Shown here piece after piece: positions 1 to 5,687 of a DNA stretch of 6,386 nucleotides; the stretch's first letter is position 1; each line of letters begins with the position of its first letter. The notes beneath the pieces are model-generated. The model was not told where the DNA came from. It made no database searches and saw only the letters and a program-made list of their open reading frames with translations. Origin of the DNA: Desulfobacterales bacterium (GTDB taxonomy: Bacteria; Desulfobacterota; Desulfobacteria; Desulfobacterales; DAOWNP01); assembly GCA_030149595.1 (NCBI GenBank), contig JASFBI010000117.1, forward strand, positions 1 to 6,386, read 5' to 3'. The position numbers and the translations under genes are program-made.

Positions 1-2444
1 CCTTCACCATTTTTTTGATGAAATCTCCATGGATTTCCCTGACAAAACATACCAATAAGAGATATGACTTTGTTGGGATTTTTTATGGAAAACCTGGGAT
101 GCATGGTAAGCTCTTTAACTTTTTTAAGAACTCCGAAACGATTTGACGCTGCTTGGACACTGAACCATTTATTAAGAACCAGAGTATCATTTTGCCATTT
201 ATCATAAAACATATCAACTGCTCTGTTACCGAACAAAGACTCCATATTCAATAGAATTGAAAGTGCTGAAATCTCATCGGTCATATTTTTAGCTTTTTGA
301 AACTCTTCATATACAAAGCCACCAGCATTTTCATTTTTCACACGGGAAAGATAAGAGATAGCCAGATTTTTCAACTTTCTTTGTGCAATAGATAAAGGAT
401 CTATACGATATATGCCTTCACTTCTGTTTTCTTCCACAACAGATTCAAAGTCAGTTTTAAGCTTTTCGGCGATTTCATTTAACATAAACTCCCTTGCCAT
501 ATGAATACCATCCACATCAATAACATCCATTCTGTCTCCGATCTCTGTTTCTGTCGGAATAGTTAATACTGCTGTTATCAATGCTTTATCCAGCTTTTTA
601 TTTAAAAGTGTTTTTCGAAAGGCACAAATAAAACCTTCATCTAAATAAAGAGATTTACCATCACAAATATCTTGAACCAAAAGCAATATTGTTTTTAAAA
701 AAAACTGCTGGCCAGCATCCCATCTGTTAAAATCATCACTGTCATTTGCCATTAAAAACATAAGCTCTTCATCGGTATAGTCCACATTAACTATAACAGG
801 TGCCGAAAAACCACGAAATACAGAAGGAACAGGTTCTTCATAAATACCTGTGAAAACAAAAGTTTCTGTGAATTGTTTAAGCTGGACAATACTTTCTGTC
901 TTTACGGTTTTTTTATCTGAATCTCCGTATAATTTAAGGGGCATATCATTTCCTTTTTTATCAATCAGCCCCAGCTTTACAGGCATCAGCATCTGTTTTT
1001 TATTTTTTTGCCCGTGTGTATCAGGAATTTCCTGGATAAATATCATGGTATATGTCTGATTATCCTGGTCATAGGTTCTTTTAAAAGTTATCTTTGGTGT
1101 ACCTGCCTGACAATACCAGAGACAAAACAGAGACAAATCTATATTTGCGGCATCTTCCATTGCTTTTACAAAATCTTCTGTTGTTACAGCTTTACCGTCA
1201 AAACGCTCAAAATATAAAGCCATACCTTTCCTGAAATCCTCACCCCCTATAAGAGTATGAATCATTCGAATAACCTCAGCACCTTTGTTATATACTGTGG
1301 CTGTATAAAAATTATTCATTTCAATATAAGATTCAGGTCTTACAGAATGTGCCATGGGTCCTGCATCTTCTGCAAATTGAGATGCCCTCAGCACGCGAAC
1401 ATCAGAAATTCTTTTAATTGCCCGTGACCCAATATCCGATGAAAACTCCTGGTCCCTGAACACAGTCAAACCTTCTTTCAGACTTAACTGAAACCAGCTG
1501 CTTAAAGTAACACGGTTTCCTGTCCAGTTATGAAAATACTCATGTGCAATAACCCCTTCTATCTGCTGAAAATCAAGATCTGTTGCTGTTTCCTTTTTTG
1601 CAAGAACATACTTTGAGTTAAAAACGTTAAGCCCTTTATTTTCCATTGCACCAGCATTAAAAACATGGGTGGAAACAATCATATATAAATCAAGATCATA
1701 CTCAAGTCCAAAAACTTCCTCATCCCATTTCATAGCTTTTTTTAACGACTCTATGGCATGGTCACACTTATCTCTATCTGCTTTATCTACATAAAATTTA
1801 AGCGTTATGTATCTTCCGGAAATTGTTTTATAAGAACTTTCTATACAGGCAAAATCACCTGCAACAAGGGCAAAGAGATAACATGGCTTTTTAAACGGAT
1901 CTTCCCATAAAACAAAGTGCCGCCCGTTTTTAAGCTCTCCTTCCCCTATAAGATTACCATTTGAAAGTAAAATAGGACATTTTTTTCTGTCTGCAACAAT
2001 CCTTACCCTGTATTTTGACATAACATCCGGTCTGTCGGAGAAATACGTTATTCTTCTGAATCCCTCTGCTTCACACTGGGTCAAAAAAATATTATCTGCC
2101 ACATAAAGACCCTCAAGGGAGGTATTTTTATGTGGTTGTATTTTTGTATTTATCTCAAGTGTAAAAGTATCAGGCACCTTAAATAGAGTAAGAACCTCAT
2201 CTTCCACCTGATAAATATCTCCGGAAAGCAAAGATTCATCCATAACAAGTGATATAATTTCCAGATCTTTACCATCTAACAAAAAAGGCGTATTACTATC
2301 TGCAATTTCTTTATTTCTGCAAACCTTCATTAATGACTTTACAGTTGTAAAATCATTGAAAATTTCTACATGAAGGTCAACAGTATCAATAAAATAAGAA
2401 GGAGCTTTATAATCTTTAAGATATTTTTTTTCAGGTTGTTTCAT
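1..2444 (-). CDS. pepN: Aminopeptidase N (M1 family zinc metallopeptidase), 3'-truncated by window edge
   Basis: Cytosolic M1 aminopeptidase that removes N-terminal residues from peptides, completing intracellular protein turnover. One uninterrupted frame gives 814 residues from the ATG at 2442-2444; E. coli PepN has 870, so about 55-60 C-terminal residues lie beyond base 1. Visible motifs: QCEAEGFR from Gln123 (substrate N-terminus binding, Glu125), GAMEN at 265-269, the zinc motif HEYFH at 301-305 with third ligand Glu324 in LSLKEG, and catalytic Tyr385 in TVYNKG. All sit exactly four residues after their E. coli counterparts, so the catalytic half is almost free of indels. The last visible residues match the E. 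coli C-terminal helical domain (NPNKVISLIG, then NPWRFH). The start is supported by GGGAA at 2452-2456, 7 nt upstream, and by an in-frame stop at 2478-2480 with no other ATG between. A near-consensus promoter lies just upstream, and the gene is divergent from the 2757 gene. Oddity: Ala264 replaces the S1-pocket Met260 of E. coli. Identification is very secure. Confidence 0.97.
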   Translation of the reverse strand, partial: MKQPEKKYLKDYKAPSYFIDTVDLHVEIFNDFTTVKSLMKVCRNKEIADSNTPFLLDGKDLEIISLVMDESLLSGDIYQVEDEVLTLFKVPDTFTLEINTKIQPHKNTSLEGLYVADNIFLTQCEAEGFRRITYFSDRPDVMSKYRVRIVADRKKCPILLSNGNLIGEGELKNGRHFVLWEDPFKKPCYLFALVAGDFACIESSYKTISGRYITLKFYVDKADRDKCDHAIESLKKAMKWDEEVFGLEYDLDLYMIVSTHVFNAGAMENKGLNVFNSKYVLAKKETATDLDFQQIEGVIAHEYFHNWTGNRVTLSSWFQLSLKEGLTVFRDQEFSSDIGSRAIKRISDVRVLRASQFAEDAGPMAHSVRPESYIEMNNFYTATVYNKGAEVIRMIHTLIGGEDFRKGMALYFERFDGKAVTTEDFVKAMEDAANIDLSLFCLWYCQAGTPKITFKRTYDQDNQTYTMIFIQEIPDTHGQKNKKQMLMPVKLGLIDKKGNDMPLKLYGDSDKKTVKTESIVQLKQFTETFVFTGIYEEPVPSVFRGFSAPVIVNVDYTDEELMFLMANDSDDFNRWDAGQQFFLKTILLLVQDICDGKSLYLDEGFICAFRKTLLNKKLDKALITAVLTIPTETEIGDRMDVIDVDGIHMAREFMLNEIAEKLKTDFESVVEENRSEGIYRIDPLSIAQRKLKNLAISYLSRVKNENAGGFVYEEFQKAKNMTDEISALSILLNMESLFGNRAVDMFYDKWQNDTLVLNKWFSVQAASNRFGVLKKVKELTMHPRFSIKNPNKVISLIGMFCQGNPWRFHQKNGE

Positions 2445-2487
2445 ATTATTATTCCCGGAAGCTATAGATTTTAATAATTAATATCAA

Positions 2488-2517
2488 ATTATACATAGTT
2501 ATAATAAATTAAGTCAA
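2488..2517 (-). promoter_or_regulatory. Sigma-70-type promoter for pepN
   Basis: Read on the minus strand, TTGACT (2512-2517, five of six bases of the -35 consensus) is followed after 18 nt by a perfect TATAAT (2488-2493). Transcription would start near 2481, leaving a leader of roughly 36 nt before the pepN ATG at 2444. The spacer is very AT-rich. I see no clear operator over it, so constitutive housekeeping expression is the simplest reading. The assignment rests on the match to consensus and the position directly ahead of the gene. Confidence 0.8.
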
Positions 2518-2573
2518 TCCAAATTACACCATAACAAGCATTTCAAACAGACTTTCAAATAACAAACAAGTAT

Positions 2574-2601
2574 ATAACCGGCATAGCCGGAGCATGGTTA
2601 T
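2574..2601. repeat. G+C-rich patch with two competing small hairpins
   Basis: CCGGC at 2578-2582 and GCCGG at 2586-2590 form a perfect 5-bp stem with a 3-nt ATA loop. Alternatively, ATAACC at 2574-2579 pairs perfectly with GGTTAT at 2596-2601. The two pairings share bases 2578-2579 and so exclude each other. The patch stands out in composition from the surrounding AT-rich spacer. It could be a protein-binding palindrome, a remnant of a small repeat element, or chance; no U-tract follows either arm, so it is not a normal terminator. Confidence 0.4.
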
Positions 2602-2659
2602 TCACTATCGGCCACAACAAAAAATGATACAAACTCAACAAGCATGAATATAAACACGT

Positions 2660-2689
2660 TTAACACTCTGTTTATTTTTTAAATAAAGG
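2660..2689 (+). promoter_or_regulatory. Tentative promoter for the calcium-loop protein gene
   Basis: TTAACA at 2660-2665 matches the -35 consensus at five of six positions. The matching -10 zone is poor: ATAAAG or TAAAGG at 17-18 nt spacing (2683-2689), and TAAATA (2680-2685) only at a short 14-nt spacing. A start near 2695 would give a leader of about 60 nt containing the inverted repeat at 2708-2738. An alternative -10, TAATAT at 2713-2718, has no good -35. The weak -10 suggests either low basal expression, a need for an activator, or another sigma factor. Confidence 0.25.
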
Positions 2690-2707
2690 TTTTATCTGTC
2701 TCATCCG

Positions 2708-2738
2708 ATTAATAATATTAAGAAAACCAATTATTAAT
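2708..2738 (+). promoter_or_regulatory. 9-bp inverted repeat upstream of the 2757 gene (operator or leader hairpin)
   Basis: ATTAATAAT at 2708-2716 and its exact reverse complement ATTATTAAT at 2730-2738 are separated by 13 nt. The repeat ends 5 nt before the Shine-Dalgarno of the 2757 gene (2744-2751). Centre-to-centre spacing is 22 bp, about two helical turns, which would suit a dimeric regulator. In RNA it would be an all-A/U stem and therefore weak. In such AT-rich DNA a chance origin is possible, so the regulatory role is inference. Confidence 0.4.
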
Positions 2739-2756
2739 ATACCGGAAGGAGTAACA

Positions 2757-3866
2757 ATGAAAGTTATAGGATCAGAGATATTTCTTGCTTCAAGCAGGTC
2801 TTATTTTGAAAAAAATGTAGAGGAACAATCCCTTACCATATGGAAAGATCCAGAGACAAAAAAAAACCAGACAGAGCAGAAAAGTGATAATGTTTTAAAT
2901 AACAATTCCGGTATAAATTTAAAAATTTCACATAGGGGAAAAAATGCTCTTATTAATTCCAATGCACTCCAACATGCTTCACCAAATTCTGCTGTTTCTG
3001 ATAAAAATAACATAGTTGCTGCTGCTGATAACCCTGAAGAAATGATTATCAGTGATAAAAAAATTTCTATAATGAAGGCTATAGTTGAATCTATTACTGG
3101 TAAAAAAATCCATATATCTAATTACTCCAGGACAAATAATAGTGAAGATATTTCACAAAAAACAGAAGAAAACCCGAAAACTACAGAAACAGAAGAGGGG
3201 TGGGGATTTATTTTCAAAAGTAATAAAACTCATTTTGAGCAGGAGACAACTGTTTTTAAAGCAAATGGTATAATTAATACAGAAGATGGCAGACAAATTG
3301 ATTTTTCTCTTTTTCTTGCAATGGACAGACAGTATTTTTCTGAAGAAAACATTGAAATAAATGCAGGGGATGCTGTAAAAATAGATCCTTTGGTAATAAA
3401 TTTTGATGGTTTTGCACAGGATTTAGATAGTATGAAATTTTCATTCGATCTTGATGCTGATGGAAAAGAGGATGAAATTTCCTATCTTAATGAAGGCAGT
3501 GCTTTTTTGAGTTATGATAAAAACAGTGATGGTAAAATAAATGATGGTACAGAACTTTTCGGACCACAATCAGGAGATGGATTTGCTGATTTGTCAAAAT
3601 ATGATGAAGATAATAATAACTGGATAGATGAAAATGATTCAATTTTTAATGAACTTAGTTTGTGGTTTAAAAACAAAAATGGCGATGATAAACTAATAAA
3701 TTTAAAGGATGCAGGAGTTGGTGCTATTTATCTATCTAATGTAAGTACCAAATTTGATTTAACAAATCCCGATAACACTCTAAACGGCATGGTTAATAAA
3801 AGCGGTTTATATTTAAAAGAGAACGGGAGTGCAGGAGTTGTTCAGCAGATTGACCTTGTCTCATAA
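2757..3866 (+). CDS. Uncharacterised leaderless protein with C-terminal EF-hand/dockerin-like calcium-loop module
   Basis: This 369-residue protein has no known function that I can name. Residues about 1-100 are polar, Asn/Lys/Ser-rich and probably disordered. A short helical segment follows (about 101-120, IMKAIVESITGKK), and after another acidic linker a compact domain starts at Trp149. From about 209 (DPLVINFDG) comes an Asp-rich module with loops at 231-240 (DLDADGKEDE), 254-266 (DKNSDGKINDGTE) and 283-294 (DEDNNNWIDEND), plus an NKNGDD turn at 307-311, ending in VGAIYL (321-326) and VQQIDL. Asp/Asn at alternating positions fits calcium binding. The same loop-DGxELFG-loop layout occurs, from memory, near the ends of large RTX/haemolysin-type proteins and in small proteobacterial hypotheticals. 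There is no signal peptide, membrane segment or RTX nonapeptide repeat. AAGGAG (2746-2751), 5 nt before the ATG, fixes the start. It is a lone gene, divergent from pepN and convergent with the dehydrogenase. The coding call is secure; the role is unknown. Confidence 0.9.
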   Translation: MKVIGSEIFLASSRSYFEKNVEEQSLTIWKDPETKKNQTEQKSDNVLNNNSGINLKISHRGKNALINSNALQHASPNSAVSDKNNIVAAADNPEEMIISDKKISIMKAIVESITGKKIHISNYSRTNNSEDISQKTEENPKTTETEEGWGFIFKSNKTHFEQETTVFKANGIINTEDGRQIDFSLFLAMDRQYFSEENIEINAGDAVKIDPLVINFDGFAQDLDSMKFSFDLDADGKEDEISYLNEGSAFLSYDKNSDGKINDGTELFGPQSGDGFADLSKYDEDNNNWIDENDSIFNELSLWFKNKNGDDKLINLKDAGVGAIYLSNVSTKFDLTNPDNTLNGMVNKSGLYLKENGSAGVVQQIDLVS

Positions 3867-3925
3867 CAGAACCCTCAATGGAATTGGATAACTTAAATCC
3901 CATTAAGGTTCTGTTTACTATATTT
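3865..3925 (+). terminator. Hairpin terminator between convergent genes
   Basis: AACAGAACC at 3865-3873 overlaps the stop codon of the 2757 gene and pairs perfectly with GGTTCTGTT at 3907-3915. After a small bubble (CTC against AA), AATGG at 3877-3881 pairs with CCATT at 3900-3904, closing an 18-nt loop. The plus-strand continuation, TTTACTATATTT, is moderately T-rich, so it should work best for the rightward gene. On the minus strand the hairpin lies directly after the dehydrogenase stop codon (3924-3926), but no T-run follows, so termination in that direction is less certain. Confidence 0.65.
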
Positions 3926-5645
3926 ATGATTTATCGTTTAATATATCATTATAATAATTTAAAAGGCTCTGATCATTTGAAAGAATAAATTTTGTTATAG
4001 CTTCTGCCTGGTTTTTTGCAGTAGAAATAAACAGTGTTGCTGTTTTTTTCTTTTTTTCCGCTTTTAATGCATATATACTCATAAGATAAGAGATCATTGT
4101 AACTGTTCCAAGCAGTACAAGCCTTGCTGAGTGATACTCATGAAATTTTATATCTTTTTTCTCTTTAACATAATTTATTGATAATTCAAGCTGGGATCGA
4201 ATATACCGTGATTCACTAATCAAATCTGAAACATCAGTAAAATCATACCTGTCTTCATAGCTGTTTATTATTTCAATTAACGTTCCGTCTGTTACACCAC
4301 CTATTGCAGCCAGAACCTGAAGCTGGGTTGTCCCCTCATATATTGATGTAATTCTTGTATCCCGATACAATCTCTCCACTTCAAATTCACATGTATATCC
4401 TACTCCTGCATGTATTTGAATTGCATCATAGCAGATTTTATTTGACATTTCAGCTATATAACTTTTCACAAAAGGAGTCAGTAAAGCTGAATATTTTGCA
4501 TATTTTTTTAGCTTCTTTTGAAGATCTTTTTTGGTTTCAGGATATTTTTCTATCTTATCTTCAAGCCCATTTTTAATATCAACAACTCTTGATGCTTCAT
4601 AAAGAAGTGTTCTTGATGCTTCAATATTTACCTTCATTAAAGTCAGCATTTCAAATATAGCAGAAAATTCGTAAATAGCTTTTTTAAACTGTACCCTTTT
4701 TTTAGCATAAGACAATGATTCTCTATAAGCTGCTTCAGCTATTCCTAAAGCCTGGGCAGCTACAGCAAGACGGGCAAGATTCATGAGATGCATTGTATAT
4801 TTTATAAGACCTAATTTTCTTTTTCCAAGCAGTTCGGCAGGAGCCTTGTTAAATTGAAGCTCACATGTAGGAGACCCATGAATACCAAGCTTATGCTCTA
4901 TTCTTCTTATTTTCATTTTCTCATCTCTTCTGTAAATAAACAAAGAGAGTCCCCGGCCACCTATGTGACCAGATTCTGATCTGGCCATAACAAGAGAAAT
5001 TTCAGCACAACCATTGGTTATAAAACGTTTAACTCCACTTAGCTCCCATTTATTATCAGCATTTAAACTGGCTCTAAGCATAGCAGCCTGAAGGTCTGAT
5101 CCAGCATCAGGTTCTGTCAGTGCCATTGATCCCATAACACTGCCAGATGCAAACATGGGCAGATATTTGAGTCTCTGTTCTTCTGAACCAAATTTTAAAA
5201 TTGTATCAGAGATACCCTGCAAACCAAAAATATTCATAAAAGAAGCATCAGCCCTTGAGATCAGCTCCACAGCCATGGTGTAGACAGTTATAGGCATCTG
5301 AATTCCACCATATTTTCTCGGTATGGAAAAACCGGTGAGATCAGCCTGTTTTGTTTTTTCAAAAGAGTCTAAAACATTTTCAGGAAAAATCACTTCACCA
5401 TTTTCAAAAGAAATGCCCTCTCTATCAACTGAAGCTGCACGGGGAGCAATAAAATTACCTGATATACTGCCCACAACCTCAAGGACTCTGTTATAATTGT
5501 CCATAGCATCATCAGGATTTTTTGGGGCATGCAGAAAATCATCTTTTTCAGAAAAATCGTCTTCCCTTAAATTAATAATTTCTGAAATATCCATATTATT
5601 GAAGTGAAACAGCATATCTGAATTATCTGAATAAAAATTTGACAC
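3924..5645 (-). CDS. Acyl-CoA dehydrogenase (long, DmdC/FadE5-like architecture)
   Basis: FAD-dependent enzyme that introduces the alpha-beta double bond into an acyl-CoA and hands electrons to ETF. It has 573 residues, against about 380-400 for classical short/medium-chain enzymes; the excess is an N-terminal extension (about 1-45), a Lys-rich insertion (about 357-385) and a C-terminal extension of about 130 residues after the active site. Visible motifs: MALTEPDAGSD (174-184, flavin/acyl binding), KRFITNG (206-212), ARLAVAAQALGIAEAAY (291-307), and IHAGVGYTCEFEVERLYRD (411-429) followed by SIYEGT, where Glu437 is at the usual catalytic-base position of medium-chain acyl-CoA dehydrogenase. 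All are intact, so it should be active. The start is GTG (5643-5645), supported by AGGAG 7 nt upstream. It lies 42 bp downstream of etfA on the same strand, implying one transcript and a dedicated electron acceptor. The substrate cannot be deduced: fatty, branched or aromatic-derived acyl-CoAs, or a DmdC-like role, all remain possible. No soluble- or membrane-targeting signal is seen, so cytoplasmic. Confidence 0.95.
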   Translation of the reverse strand: MSNFYSDNSDMLFHFNNMDISEIINLREDDFSEKDDFLHAPKNPDDAMDNYNRVLEVVGSISGNFIAPRAASVDREGISFENGEVIFPENVLDSFEKTKQADLTGFSIPRKYGGIQMPITVYTMAVELISRADASFMNIFGLQGISDTILKFGSEEQRLKYLPMFASGSVMGSMALTEPDAGSDLQAAMLRASLNADNKWELSGVKRFITNGCAEISLVMARSESGHIGGRGLSLFIYRRDEKMKIRRIEHKLGIHGSPTCELQFNKAPAELLGKRKLGLIKYTMHLMNLARLAVAAQALGIAEAAYRESLSYAKKRVQFKKAIYEFSAIFEMLTLMKVNIEASRTLLYEASRVVDIKNGLEDKIEKYPETKKDLQKKLKKYAKYSALLTPFVKSYIAEMSNKICYDAIQIHAGVGYTCEFEVERLYRDTRITSIYEGTTQLQVLAAIGGVTDGTLIEIINSYEDRYDFTDVSDLISESRYIRSQLELSINYVKEKKDIKFHEYHSARLVLLGTVTMISYLMSIYALKAEKKKKTATLFISTAKNQAEAITKFILSNDQSLLNYYNDILNDKS

Positions 5646-5652
5646 TTTTAAT

Positions 5653-5657
5653 CTCCT
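5653..5657 (-). promoter_or_regulatory. Ribosome binding site fixing a GTG start for the dehydrogenase
   Basis: AGGAG on the minus strand lies 7 nt ahead of the GTG at 5643-5645. The next in-frame ATG is codon 11 and has no comparable site, and translation from GTG adds SNFYSDNSD to the N-terminus. The GTG start is therefore preferred. It lies in the 42-bp gap after the etfA stop, allowing independent re-initiation within the operon. Confidence 0.75.
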
Positions 5658-5687
5658 GCTCTTTATTAAACAAACTCCGAAAAGTCA

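Larger units (their letters stand above)
2445..2756. other. Divergent intergenic region between pepN and the calcium-loop protein gene
   Basis: This 312-bp stretch holds no convincing gene. From left to right it contains the pepN leader and promoter, a featureless AT-rich part (about 2520-2570), a G+C-rich patch with alternative hairpins (2574-2601), a run free of recognisable signals, a weak rightward promoter candidate (2660-2689), and an inverted repeat (2708-2738) next to the Shine-Dalgarno of the rightward gene. A short stop-to-stop frame crosses the G+C-rich patch and reads like a small hydrophobic peptide, but it has no start codon. No tRNA, known riboswitch core or phage attachment repeat is visible. 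Confidence 0.7.

Noticed and set aside
850..1217. Two overlapping plus-strand open frames of 69 codons with hydrophobic translations
   Set aside because: They lie wholly antisense to the well-conserved pepN frame, have no Shine-Dalgarno, and owe their Phe/Cys/Ile-rich translation to reading an AT-rich gene backwards.
1..2444. Possible frameshift or pseudogene in pepN
   Set aside because: The frame was followed from the start codon to the window edge; motifs at both ends and in the middle are in the same frame with no internal stop.
2603..2613. GCCGATAG on the minus strand, resembling a flagellar sigma-28 -10 element
   Set aside because: No TAAA-type -35 lies about 15 nt upstream, and the nearest gene in that direction, pepN, already has a near-perfect sigma-70 promoter.
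2801..3273. Open frames inside the calcium-loop gene (minus 2801-3013 and plus 3085-3273)
   Set aside because: Both are out-of-frame shadows of the 369-residue gene; no ribosome binding site or recognisable protein features.
4355..4576. Plus-strand open frame of 73 codons
   Set aside because: Antisense to the dehydrogenase region encoding the Lys-rich insertion and active-site approach; no start signals.
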